Virus record (IMG/VR): IMGVR_UViG_3300030101_002769
Coordinates: 1-23,339 of that record
Origin: a virus
Length of the DNA: 23,339 nt
Direction: 5' to 3' (one strand)
The notes under the pieces were generated by a model that saw nothing but the letters and a program-made list of their open reading frames with translations, searched no databases and was not told the DNA's origin. This document shows positions 1-7,480 of the stretch, piece after piece. How positions within the stretch are numbered: the first letter of the stretch is position 1; every line of letters starts with the position of its first letter. Made by a program: the position numbers and the translations under genes.

Positions 1-209
1 TGGCCCCGTGGCCACTTGATTCTAAATTCTGTATTTTGTTCTACATCAGAGTTCATTAATTCTAATTTAGTATCTGCAATGTTTAAACGTTCTATTATCT
101 GAAAGTATCCCATCGTTCCGAGTGCCACAATAATAATCAATGAGGCAACCGTCTTCATAGGCATTTGGACAGCTGCCTCCTCAGATATGTTTAATGGTTT
201 TTTAGACAT
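1..209 (-). CDS. Membrane-anchored conserved phage protein, C-terminus missing (off left edge)
   Basis: Reading leftwards from the ATG at 209 gives 69 codons with no stop before the edge. The protein begins MSKKPLNISEEAAVQ, has a single hydrophobic segment at about residues 19-38 (KTVASLIIIVALGTMGYFQI), then a polar stretch, and ends in the window with EFRIKWPRG. That last motif is one I associate with a small conserved family in marine phages; its function is not established to my knowledge. One N-terminal membrane segment followed by a charged domain would fit a membrane-anchored lysis or accessory protein, but this is inference. It begins 3 bases after the stop of the 27-residue ORF, so it probably shares the transcript. 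There is no Shine-Dalgarno before codon 1, but a GAGGAGG at 176-182 precedes in-frame Met16 at 164. The start at 209 is preferred because the N-terminal sequence resembles the family. Confidence 0.8.
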   Translation of the reverse strand, partial: MSKKPLNISEEAAVQMPMKTVASLIIIVALGTMGYFQIIERLNIADTKLELMNSDVEQNTEFRIKWPRG

Positions 210-212
210 AAA

Positions 213-296
213 TTATTTTGTGAATAACCACTCTACAAATTTTTTCCAGGGCCAACAAATTATGTTCCAAACCCATTTTATAATTTTTTTAATCAT
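213..296 (-). CDS. 27-residue tryptophan-rich cationic micropeptide
   Basis: A short ORF from the ATG at 296 to a TAA at 213-215. It follows a strong Shine-Dalgarno AGAGGAG (304-310) with 7-base spacing. The peptide begins MIKKIIKWVWNIICWPWK and contains five tryptophans and six lysines in 27 residues, with one cysteine (C14) and one proline (P16) between two aromatic hydrophobic halves. Such a composition predicts an interfacial, membrane-associated amphipathic peptide. It overlaps the end of the upstream 216-residue gene by 8 bases and is followed 3 bases later by another membrane-protein gene, so it sits inside the operon. I do not recognise a named family. It could be a small lysis or host-takeover peptide, or a coupling ORF. 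The strong ribosome binding site argues that it is translated. Confidence 0.65.
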   Translation of the reverse strand: MIKKIIKWVWNIICWPWKKFVEWLFTK

Positions 297-939
297 GTTT
301 TTTCTCCTCTATTTCATAGAAGAACTTGTCAGTGTCTTCTGTACGCCAAGCTCTACTATCTTCTACATTCCACTCAGAGGTCTGCACTTTCCAGTCAGGT
401 ATGTTGTCCTTCACAGTAAACGAAGGTATGTCCCATATACATCTGTTGTTTGGTTGTGCAGCATAATTACCATCGTCTAATGCAATTATGTGAGCGCATT
501 TGTGCTCGTGCGGAATCTCTGAATGATCCGTGTCTAGTATGTTACTGTCTGGATGTGCAAAGTCAACAGTAAATAAGTATTTACCTGGATGCCATTTTTT
601 ATCTTTACCTATATATTTACCTGCTTGTCCTTCTAAAATGTCGAAAGAATGGACAGAAGGATAATAACTAAAACAATTCCAGAGCTGAAGTTCATCAAGT
701 CTGCGTTTGGGCACCCTGGCTGGCTCAAATCCTCTTTGAATAAACGCGCTAATTGGCAGGCGATAAAATATTGCACCGTTTTCCATGATAGCATGAAATA
801 ATATAGAACGCCCAGTAATAGCGGAGAGACCAAAGATAATACAGTCTTCAACTTCTCCATGATGTTTTTGTAAGTCATATAAATACTCCCTTCTTATTTG
901 TGCATAAGTAACTGGTATATTTGCATTTAAATAAGCCAT
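289..939 (-). CDS. Conserved phage protein of unknown function (216 aa)
   Basis: A soluble 216-residue protein beginning MAYLNANIPVTYAQIRREYL, preceded by GAGGAT with 6-base spacing to the ATG. Visible features are a basic N-terminal helix, a central segment with FSYYPSVHSFDILEG, a histidine/aspartate-rich part (DTDHSEIPHEHKCAHII) that could bind metal, and a C-terminal part rich in tryptophan and acidic residues ending EIEEKKHD. I see no signal peptide or membrane segment. I have the impression of a conserved family next to replication genes in marine phages, but know no assigned function. It starts 9 bases after the DNA polymerase stop and overlaps the downstream micropeptide gene, consistent with the same operon. 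A nuclease or replication accessory role is possible but unsupported. Confidence 0.8.
   Translation of the reverse strand: MAYLNANIPVTYAQIRREYLYDLQKHHGEVEDCIIFGLSAITGRSILFHAIMENGAIFYRLPISAFIQRGFEPARVPKRRLDELQLWNCFSYYPSVHSFDILEGQAGKYIGKDKKWHPGKYLFTVDFAHPDSNILDTDHSEIPHEHKCAHIIALDDGNYAAQPNNRCIWDIPSFTVKDNIPDWKVQTSEWNVEDSRAWRTEDTDKFFYEIEEKKHD
304..310 (-). promoter_or_regulatory. Strong ribosome binding site for the 27-residue micropeptide
   Basis: The minus strand reads AGAGGAG here, 7 bases before the ATG at 294-296. It lies inside the last codons of the 216-residue gene and is among the best Shine-Dalgarno matches in the window. It is the main reason to accept such a short ORF as a gene. Confidence 0.7.
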
Positions 940-948
940 AGTTTATCC

Positions 949-2913
949 TCACTTTATTGTACCCCAATTTAAACCAAATTCATAGTCTACTTTGTTTTTG
1001 ACTTCTAAAGGAATGGTTTGTTCCATTGTATCTTTTATTATTTTTGATTCGTGGTCCGTGGTCGAAAAACAAAGTTCATCGTGTATTTGTATATGTGGTA
1101 TTATACCTTTTTCATGTAAGTCTACCATGGCCTTCTTTGTCATATCTGCAGCTGACCCTTGTATCAATCTATTCAAAGCCTTGTAGGTAAATGCAGGTGT
1201 ATAGTATCTTTCAAAATAGTTCATGTAGTTTGGATCAATTTTATTTTCTTTAAATTTTTCAAGCATCTCAGCTTTAAAAGCTTCTTCAGCTTGTTTTCTT
1301 GTATACAGAGGCACTTCGTTAAACCTATTAGTTTCAGAGTTCCACTGTTTGTTGGTTGTCTCCCATTTGTCAAACCTACAAAACCTGTCGTAGAGAGTAA
1401 ATAATAATTTATTTTCTTTTGCAAAAGCTATCAATTCTTGTGATAGCTGACGCACAAACGGCACCCTGCCGTGATATTCATTAAATAATTCTTTTGCCTG
1501 TCGCTGGTCCAGACCTAACTCCCTCTGTAGCTTAATCTTACCCATACCATAGAAAAGACCTAGGTTAATCGTTTTTGCCTGTTTCCTGGAGATATTAGCC
1601 ATGTCAGCGACTATCTGATGGAAATCAGCATCATCCCTATCAAATTCGTCCTGAAGGCTCTCTGTGCCTGGTAGGCCCAGTTTTATGGCGTAATGCACCA
1701 CAATACGTGGTTCTTGCTGTGAATAGTCAAAACTACCCCATTCATAGCCTTCCTCTGGAATAAATAGCTCCCTCATTTTTTTACCGATATAACCTTTGGC
1801 CGGTATCTGTTGCAAGTTAGGATTTGACATACTAAATCTACCAGTAACTGTGCCACCGGTATCTGATCTTATCTGATTTATATCTGCATGTATTCTACCA
1901 TTGTGAACGTATTCTAATAGTCCATCTATAAAAGTATTAACTGCTTTGTCATACTCTCTTGCCTTTGCAATCATACGCAAACATTTGTTACTATGTGTTT
2001 TAAGATAATCTTTTGGTAATTGTGGCATTTTAGATTTAGGAGTGACCTTGTAATCTTTTATGTGTAGTTGATCTAATAATTTTTTAATTGATGCTGCAGC
2101 CCAAATGTCGACTCTAATTGTTGTTAGTGATTCGATTGCTTTTAATATTTGATCTCTACGTTTCTTGAGATGTCTTCCAAACGTAATAGCTTTTGCGACA
2201 TCTATTCTAACGCCTTTAAATTTCATGTCAACCAAACACAGAAATAATTTTGTTTCTAATTCAAAAATTTTTCTACAAGTTTTTTGCTCGTTGTCTTCTG
2301 GTTTAGTGTATAATACTTCGTCAATTTTTTTATCAAAAAGTTTCCAAAGTTTTAAAGTTAAACTTACGTCTTGCTTTGCGTATTCTTTTACAATTGATGA
2401 AGGTAGTTTGTGCATGTTAGTCATCGGGTCCTTGACTGTGCCACCAGACCACTCTAAAGTTTTTTGTTGTAAATCGTATTTATATTTTTCTTCGTTAAGA
2501 TAATCTTTTGATAATGCATCGAGTGAATATCTAAATCTATTCTCATCAATTACAGATGCAGCTATCATTGTGTCAACTATTCTGCCTTTGATCATCATGC
2601 CTGTGACTGCTCTTATCCAACAAACATCATACATTGCATTGTGAAATACTTTTGTAATATTTTTGTTTTGAAATATTCTTTCGTTAAGAACGTCCCAAAT
2701 TCTTTCATCTCTTTTAAAATCTATAAATATATCAGAGTGACGTAGAGGAAAGTATGCAAGATCGTTATCTGTTGCAACAGCAATACCACAAATAAAACCA
2801 TCGTTACGTATTGCACCTGATCCTTTTGTTTTAAGATTAGGGTCGTATGTTTCGATATCTATTGCTACAGTATCTATACCTTCAAGATTTAAATCTTCTG
2901 GTGTGTTACACAT
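949..2913 (-). CDS. polA: Family A DNA polymerase with 3'-5' exonuclease domain
   Basis: The phage replicative polymerase, related to E. coli Pol I and T7 gp5. The N-terminal proofreading domain has exo I (D19-x-E21 in AIDIETYDP), exo II (HNAMYD, about 91-96) and exo III (YAKQD, about 178-182). The polymerase domain has TGRFSMSNPNLQQIP (about 356-370), motif A FDYSQQEPRI (about 394-403), motif B RKQAKTINLGLFYGMG (about 442-457) and motif C IHDE (about 609-612), so all expected catalytic residues are present. There is no 5'-3' exonuclease domain, as usual in phages. The residue equivalent to E. coli F762 is leucine (L450, in NLGLFYG). It overlaps the upstream DUF3310 gene by 8 bases, in an operon with primase and helicase. 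G+C content differs between its two halves: about 46% at 1441-1740 and about 30% at 2461-2760. Confidence 0.97.
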   Translation of the reverse strand: MCNTPEDLNLEGIDTVAIDIETYDPNLKTKGSGAIRNDGFICGIAVATDNDLAYFPLRHSDIFIDFKRDERIWDVLNERIFQNKNITKVFHNAMYDVCWIRAVTGMMIKGRIVDTMIAASVIDENRFRYSLDALSKDYLNEEKYKYDLQQKTLEWSGGTVKDPMTNMHKLPSSIVKEYAKQDVSLTLKLWKLFDKKIDEVLYTKPEDNEQKTCRKIFELETKLFLCLVDMKFKGVRIDVAKAITFGRHLKKRRDQILKAIESLTTIRVDIWAAASIKKLLDQLHIKDYKVTPKSKMPQLPKDYLKTHSNKCLRMIAKAREYDKAVNTFIDGLLEYVHNGRIHADINQIRSDTGGTVTGRFSMSNPNLQQIPAKGYIGKKMRELFIPEEGYEWGSFDYSQQEPRIVVHYAIKLGLPGTESLQDEFDRDDADFHQIVADMANISRKQAKTINLGLFYGMGKIKLQRELGLDQRQAKELFNEYHGRVPFVRQLSQELIAFAKENKLLFTLYDRFCRFDKWETTNKQWNSETNRFNEVPLYTRKQAEEAFKAEMLEKFKENKIDPNYMNYFERYYTPAFTYKALNRLIQGSAADMTKKAMVDLHEKGIIPHIQIHDELCFSTTDHESKIIKDTMEQTIPLEVKNKVDYEFGLNWGTIK

Positions 2914-3148
2914 CGTAATCTCTTTCTAATATCATCTCTAAATAATGTATTGCTTTTCTAATATCTTCTTCCTTCCCCTTTACAGAGTGTCTGCATATGT
3001 ATTTTATAGCATTGCCTTCCGCAAACAAGAGTTTATTTTCATTGATAAACTCTGCTGGCTGTATGCGAAAATTTTTATAATGTTTCCCGCCTACTTGTTT
3101 TTCTAAAGAATCGTATATCACTCCTTTAAATATTTGTTTGTCTGTCAT
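2906..3148 (-). CDS. DUF3310 family protein (SaV-like, often called nucleotide kinase)
   Basis: An 80-residue soluble protein. The pattern QVGGKHYKNFRIQPAEFINE, followed by GNAIKYICRHSVKGKEEDIRKAIHYL-type spacing (about residues 45-69), fits DUF3310, a small helical family found in many phages. The family is often labelled a putative nucleotide kinase, but the evidence for that activity is weak and no P-loop is visible here. The start overlaps the helicase stop as ATGA (3145-3148), with GGAG just upstream, so translation is probably coupled. The gene end overlaps the polymerase start by 8 bases. Its position between helicase and polymerase suggests a role in nucleotide metabolism or replication, which is inference from context. 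Confidence 0.85.
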   Translation of the reverse strand: MTDKQIFKGVIYDSLEKQVGGKHYKNFRIQPAEFINENKLLFAEGNAIKYICRHSVKGKEEDIRKAIHYLEMILERDYDV

Positions 3149-4692
3149 CTTACTCCTAACTTGTATTTATCTTGTGACGCTATAGTCCAACAATCAAATC
3201 TTCCTCGACTATACGCTACATATTTTAATCTTAACTGACTAAAATAATCTTCTGGTCTAAATCTTGTATCATCAACTATAACGTTGTCAAAAGTTAAACC
3301 TTTTACAGTATGTATGTTTGCATATTTAACTCTAACATCCTCGTCAAAGTTACATCTATTCTGTAAAATTTTTTTAATATATATTATTCTGTCTGGATCT
3401 GTTTTTGTTCTAAGTAATGAAAAGTCATCTTCTTTTAACACACTTGGTTTTAAATACTTTTTATTTATTAAATATTCTATGGTATACTCATGATCTATCC
3501 AGTCTTCAAAAGTTTCATCTCCCTTGCCATGCACTATGGCTTTGCTACCCATGTAACTCCAAAATTCTCTTATTTGTTTTAATTGTGTAGGTACACCTCT
3601 CCTAAACTCAGGCCATAATTTGTGACATCTTAATTCTTTTTTTGATACGTGAGCCGAGCTTCCTACATGTGCAAACTCTATTCCGTGTTGCTTTAAAAAA
3701 TTTTTGACCCATGAATCTGATGGTTTTTGACGATAGGTAAATAAAAAAGTTTCATTAGTGTTTTTTATTTTATCTAATAAAATTTCCATAGCACTACACG
3801 TTTGTTTTAAATTAGGTAGATGATAATGTTTTCCAACTATATCAGTGGACTTCCAAACTCTATGTGTTCCATAGTGATCCCAAATCGGAGCTATAATTCT
3901 TTTACACAAAGCATTTATAGTTTTGCTACATCTGTGTCCTTGTTCTAATTCTTTTGCACCTTTTGATAGTTTATAAAATTCATGTGCATCTGCTCCTGCC
4001 CATTCAAATATAGTTTGATCAGGGTCACCAACAAACCAATATTCTTTTGCATTTGTTGCTATTTTATCTAAAGCTATCTTTTGTGTTTTATTACTGTCTT
4101 GTGCCTCATCTACTATTAATGCATCTATATCAGGTTCAACTGCTTTCTCTATAAATCTTTTTATCATGTCATGAAAATCTAATTTACCATTAACTTTGTT
4201 ATATTCATCTACTATTGGTAACATTAATTCTATATCTGTTATGGAATATCTATTGTATTTTTTGTCTGATTTTTTCCAATGTTCTTTTAACGATCTATTA
4301 AATCCGTAAGCTTCTCTTACAAATCTAAAATAACCATGTTCTCTGTTATCAAATTCTGATTGTGTAACTTTGTGTCTTTGAAAGATAGAATCTATTCTAC
4401 ATAAATTTTTATAGTCATCGTAGTCAAGAACTTGTTCACCTATTGTAGCTTTGTTTTTACAATAGTGATGTATCGTGCATATGTTATGCTCTAGTGCTTT
4501 TTTAGTTACACCTTTCATTTCTTTTAATTTTAATATCTCATCTTTAATTTCATCGGCTGCAACATTTGTGTGTGATAATATTATAATTTTTTTGTAATCA
4601 AATTTTTTTAATAACTCTATATATTTACTAGTTATAAACGTAGAAGTTTTACCAGTGCCTGGAGGACCCACCATAAATTGTAATTTACTCAT
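3145..4692 (-). CDS. UvrD/Rep-like superfamily 1 DNA helicase
   Basis: A compact 515-residue SF1A helicase. Motif I is VGPPGTGKT (about 8-16), motif Ia SHTNVAADEI (about 40-49), motif II IVDEAQD (about 193-199), motif III VGDPDQTIFEWAGAD (about 221-235), motif IV EQGHRCSKTI with R254, motif V near HTVKGLTFDNV (about 458-468) and motif VI near VAYSRGR close to the C-terminus. All ATPase motifs are intact. It is shorter than bacterial UvrD (about 720 residues), consistent with reduced accessory subdomains. It would unwind duplex DNA 3'-5' using ATP at the phage fork or in repair/recombination. AAGGAG precedes the ATG at 4692, and the gene overlaps the primase stop by 8 bases. No DnaB- or Twinkle-type helicase is visible in the window, so this may be the main fork helicase. 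Confidence 0.95.
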   Translation of the reverse strand: MSKLQFMVGPPGTGKTSTFITSKYIELLKKFDYKKIIILSHTNVAADEIKDEILKLKEMKGVTKKALEHNICTIHHYCKNKATIGEQVLDYDDYKNLCRIDSIFQRHKVTQSEFDNREHGYFRFVREAYGFNRSLKEHWKKSDKKYNRYSITDIELMLPIVDEYNKVNGKLDFHDMIKRFIEKAVEPDIDALIVDEAQDSNKTQKIALDKIATNAKEYWFVGDPDQTIFEWAGADAHEFYKLSKGAKELEQGHRCSKTINALCKRIIAPIWDHYGTHRVWKSTDIVGKHYHLPNLKQTCSAMEILLDKIKNTNETFLFTYRQKPSDSWVKNFLKQHGIEFAHVGSSAHVSKKELRCHKLWPEFRRGVPTQLKQIREFWSYMGSKAIVHGKGDETFEDWIDHEYTIEYLINKKYLKPSVLKEDDFSLLRTKTDPDRIIYIKKILQNRCNFDEDVRVKYANIHTVKGLTFDNVIVDDTRFRPEDYFSQLRLKYVAYSRGRFDCWTIASQDKYKLGVR

Positions 4693-6121
4693 CAGTTATC
4701 TCCTTGTATTCTCCTTCAACAATTAAATCTTCTGTGCTAACAGCATGGTTTAAAATACGCCAAGATACACAAGATTTATTATTAAACTTGCCGTGATTCT
4801 TTTTTGCTTTTAAAATTTTTTGACATTTAATTACAAGATCAACTCTTAATAAATTTACTTTTTGTCTGTGAAGATAGTCTTCAAATTTATCTAAATTAAA
4901 CTCTAGTATATTTTTTTGTGTATTGTAATAAGGCAAACCAAAGTTTGCTAATTCTTTTTTGTTTGTATATGCTTTTTCTTCTGCAATATAATTTTTAAAA
5001 TGTTTTACAAATCTTAAATCCTCTTCTGCATCCTCTACATAATCTTTTGATTTTTCTCTTGCCTCATACTTTCTACGCATTATCTCTTCAAAATCTGCAG
5101 CTTTCATTTCTGGTATCCAAACAGAAGCTTTACTAATTACAGAATCATAAAATAATTTTTTATTTCTAAGTGTTGGACCATCTACAGTTATTGTTTTTTC
5201 TACAGCCTCACCCTGCACCACAGCATTTATCTTTACAAAATATCTGTCACTACCATACTCTATTATCTGTCCGATAGATTGCTTTGCTTCTTCACTTGTA
5301 GCTTCTTGTACACCTATCCAACTAAATATAGTTGCAATTGTTTTTGTAGAGCAACCAATAATCTCTGCAAGTTTTGGCATGCCAAACTTTCTATTTGCTT
5401 TTTTGTGTGTGGTTCCTTTTTTATTTCTTTTATCTGACTCTTCATCTTTTGCTGCAATAGCAATTTTATAAACAAAGTCGTCTATGTCATCTACGTTCCA
5501 CTCTGTATGTTTTAATAGAACACCTGCTACAGCTGTGCAGTAATCATCTCTTTGTCCTGCACCTGCATATGTAATACACAATGCAGCGGACAAAGCAATT
5601 TTGCCAAGATCAACTTTTATATTACCTGGGTACTCATCTATGCCATCGTACTTTACCCACTTAACTATTTCGTTTGTTGTATGATATTTAGTTTCTGGAA
5701 CTAATGTGTATTTATTTGCGCCATGTCTTATCTCACATAATGTTGCACCATGACCATAGTCTTTGTAATAATTTTCTAATTCTTTTGGTAATGCAAATTT
5801 TTTATAATCCGATGTGCCAGACCAAAGATAATGACTTGATGGATTATTTCTTCTACCAAATATTGCACCACATGATTTTATGTGATCGCTTGTAAATCTT
5901 TTAACGACAGGATTATCAATATCAAAATCTATGTATTGATCTAGTCTGAGTCCTATCTGTTTTGTTGCGTGTTCTATTTTCCATTCTTCTTTCGTAATTT
6001 TAAAATCTGGGTCAGACCATTTTTCGACCACAGCCTGCTTTGTATCACAGGGTATAATTACCCGTCCCAGATCTATCCAATCTTCATAATTAATAGGAGC
6101 CTTATTTATCTTATCATTCAT
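4685..6121 (-). CDS. Archaeo-eukaryotic-type primase-polymerase (PrimPol-like)
   Basis: A 478-residue protein whose N-terminus fits the bifunctional primase/polymerase (AEP/Prim-Pol) fold. It has a D-x-D metal site in YIDFDIDNP (D65, D67), an S-x-H motif in PSSHYLW (H97), and a third acidic strand in CEIRHGANKYTLVPETKY (E130, R132). These are the three AEP catalytic motifs in order and at normal spacing. A helical region at about 168-275 (AGAGQRDDYCTAVAGVLLKH) resembles the domain that often follows Prim-Pol in mobile elements. A lysine-rich C-terminal region shows no helicase motif. It would prime DNA synthesis for the family A polymerase. The gene starts 9 bases after a stable hairpin and has no Shine-Dalgarno, unlike most neighbours. 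Assignment is by motif only, so the family is likely but not certain. Confidence 0.82.
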   Translation of the reverse strand: MNDKINKAPINYEDWIDLGRVIIPCDTKQAVVEKWSDPDFKITKEEWKIEHATKQIGLRLDQYIDFDIDNPVVKRFTSDHIKSCGAIFGRRNNPSSHYLWSGTSDYKKFALPKELENYYKDYGHGATLCEIRHGANKYTLVPETKYHTTNEIVKWVKYDGIDEYPGNIKVDLGKIALSAALCITYAGAGQRDDYCTAVAGVLLKHTEWNVDDIDDFVYKIAIAAKDEESDKRNKKGTTHKKANRKFGMPKLAEIIGCSTKTIATIFSWIGVQEATSEEAKQSIGQIIEYGSDRYFVKINAVVQGEAVEKTITVDGPTLRNKKLFYDSVISKASVWIPEMKAADFEEIMRRKYEAREKSKDYVEDAEEDLRFVKHFKNYIAEEKAYTNKKELANFGLPYYNTQKNILEFNLDKFEDYLHRQKVNLLRVDLVIKCQKILKAKKNHGKFNNKSCVSWRILNHAVSTEDLIVEGEYKEITDE

Positions 6122-6130
6122 AAATTAAAA

Positions 6131-6164
6131 AGTGGGCGTATCCACTCTCGCTTAGACGCCCACT
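6131..6164 (-). terminator. Rho-independent-like terminator or attenuator before the primase gene
   Basis: A perfect 9-bp inverted repeat, AGTGGGCGT at 6131-6139 and ACGCCCACT at 6156-6164, with a 16-base loop. Read leftwards, the stem is followed directly by TTTTT, as in an intrinsic terminator. It lies 11 bases after the stop of the 6175-6927 gene and just before the primase start at 6121. A smaller alternative hairpin (AGTGG at 6131-6135 with CCACT at 6142-6146) would exclude the main one, so partial termination or processing is possible. The loop is longer than in typical terminators. Confidence 0.6.
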
Positions 6165-6174
6165 ACCTAGGATC

Positions 6175-6927
6175 TTATAAATTTAAAGATTTTTTAGTTT
6201 GCTCTTGAACTTCAGGCTTAGCTTCTATCTCACCTTTACCTACACTTGTTGCAAAAGATTTTGCCATGTCATAGATACCTTTATCTGTAACTGGTCCAAC
6301 CTTTGACACATCCCAACCAAACCATGTTCCTTTGTCGTTAGACATCTGAACGGTTGATAGTTTATAAATGTGGCTGTATGTAGGCGGTGTAAATAAACCA
6401 TTTTTACCTTGCATTTTCAAACCCATCATCATTGAGTTCCACTTTCTACTAACTTTTAATTGAGTAGATTTCATAGAAATCAATGCGGTCTCTGGATTAT
6501 TGCCTAGACAAAGCACAAAATGACTAGCAGTATTATCAAGATAATTACCATTTGGTAATCTATCTTTGTAATCTTTACCTCTAGTTGTTTGACTTATGAT
6601 ATCACTATCTGCATCGTGTATCGCAACAGGTGCACCTGTACTTGTGCCTCTGTCTTGCCATTCAATGTATTGTCTTTTGTAATGACATGGTATCACATCA
6701 ATAGTATCGTACAATTCATTAGTGACAGTGTTTATTATTTTGCCTGGCTCTGCGCCCTCGACATATTTACCATCTCTTTTGTTTACCTCTGGAGATAGTT
6801 GGCCCAAAATTTTTAAGAAAGGCAACGCAAGATCTTCTTGCGATATATTTTGAGCTCCTTGTTGTGCGTCAGCTTCCATATCAAATGTAGCCAATGCACC
6901 ATTCTTTTTTTCTGCTACTTGGTTCAT
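6175..6927 (-). CDS. Conserved phage protein, possible single-stranded DNA-binding protein (250 aa)
   Basis: A soluble 250-residue protein beginning MNQVAEKKNGALATFDMEAD, with AAAGGAAC 7 bases before the ATG. The first 35 residues are polar and probably disordered. The core contains LPFLKILGQLSPEVNKRDG (about 36-54), GAEPGKIINTVT, a strand-rich part with FVLCLGNNPETALISMKSTQLK, and WFGWDVSKVGPV. The tail is charged. Similar proteins occur among replication genes of marine phages, and the position upstream of the primase fits an ssDNA-binding or recombination accessory role. I see no diagnostic OB-fold signature, so the function is inference from context. It is followed by a hairpin terminator, so it may be transcribed more abundantly than the genes downstream, as expected for a stoichiometric DNA-binding protein. 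Confidence 0.75.
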   Translation of the reverse strand: MNQVAEKKNGALATFDMEADAQQGAQNISQEDLALPFLKILGQLSPEVNKRDGKYVEGAEPGKIINTVTNELYDTIDVIPCHYKRQYIEWQDRGTSTGAPVAIHDADSDIISQTTRGKDYKDRLPNGNYLDNTASHFVLCLGNNPETALISMKSTQLKVSRKWNSMMMGLKMQGKNGLFTPPTYSHIYKLSTVQMSNDKGTWFGWDVSKVGPVTDKGIYDMAKSFATSVGKGEIEAKPEVQEQTKKSLNL

Positions 6928-6928
6928 G

Positions 6929-7480
6929 TTACTTGTTCCTTTTTATTGTAGTTTTATTTTCAGAGTATACTCCAAAAATTTCCGTTGGCATTTCTTTTCC
7001 TGCCTCAATACGTTCACGGACTAACGCTTTCAGAGTCATGGGCTCAACCTTCATCTTTTGTGTTGGTTGAAACCCTTGACCCTTCGCAAGTTCAGCGTAG
7101 GACGCTGCCTTGTTATCTTCGTTACGACCAAAAGACACCGAGATCTCGTTTTTAATGATATCTCCTAGTCCATTGTTACGAAGCCAGTTAAACGCCGTTT
7201 CTTTATTTGCTTCCGTTATGGTAGCTCGATACGTCGTTGAAACTTTTAAGTGAGATCCATCTTGCAGTTTTAATTCTGCTAGCCCCATCTCACTCATCAT
7301 TGTCGGTATAATATCTCCAGAAATTTTTTCAATCTCTTTTTTAGTATTTTTAATATTATCCTCCTGTAGTTCTAATCTACTTTGTAATGATTCTAGTTTT
7401 TCTACTTGATCTGCAAGTGACTGAATACCTTCAGTCTTTTTCATTGCATCTTGTTGATCTGCTTCAAAATTAATTGTCAT
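6929..7480 (-). CDS. Conserved phage protein with N-terminal coiled coil (183 aa)
   Basis: Residues 18-55 are a heptad-rich helix (SLADQVEKLESLQSRLELQE and on), very likely a coiled coil giving dimers or higher oligomers. It is followed by a globular part (MMSEMGLAELKLQDGSHLKV, then TITEANKETAFNWLRNNGLG) and a C-terminal part containing MTLKALVRERIEAGKEMPTE, IFGVY and a basic tail. There are no catalytic motifs or membrane segments. AAGGAG precedes the ATG at 7480 by 7 bases, and the start overlaps the upstream stop as ATGA. It ends 1 base before the possible ssDNA-binding protein gene, so the two may be partners. I do not recognise a named family. The coiled-coil coding part is AT-rich, whereas the rest is near 50% G+C at 7081-7140. 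Confidence 0.78.
   Translation of the reverse strand: MTINFEADQQDAMKKTEGIQSLADQVEKLESLQSRLELQEDNIKNTKKEIEKISGDIIPTMMSEMGLAELKLQDGSHLKVSTTYRATITEANKETAFNWLRNNGLGDIIKNEISVSFGRNEDNKAASYAELAKGQGFQPTQKMKVEPMTLKALVRERIEAGKEMPTEIFGVYSENKTTIKRNK

Noticed and set aside
1-14. TGGCC-CCGT-GGCCA hairpin at the left edge
   Set aside because: It coincides with codons of the conserved KWPRG motif of the partial membrane protein, and the stem is only 5 bp, so coding constraint explains it.
633-878. 81-codon minus-strand ORF with a hydrophobic C-terminus
   Set aside because: It lies entirely within the 216-residue gene in another frame of the same strand and has no support from spacing, motif or ribosome site.
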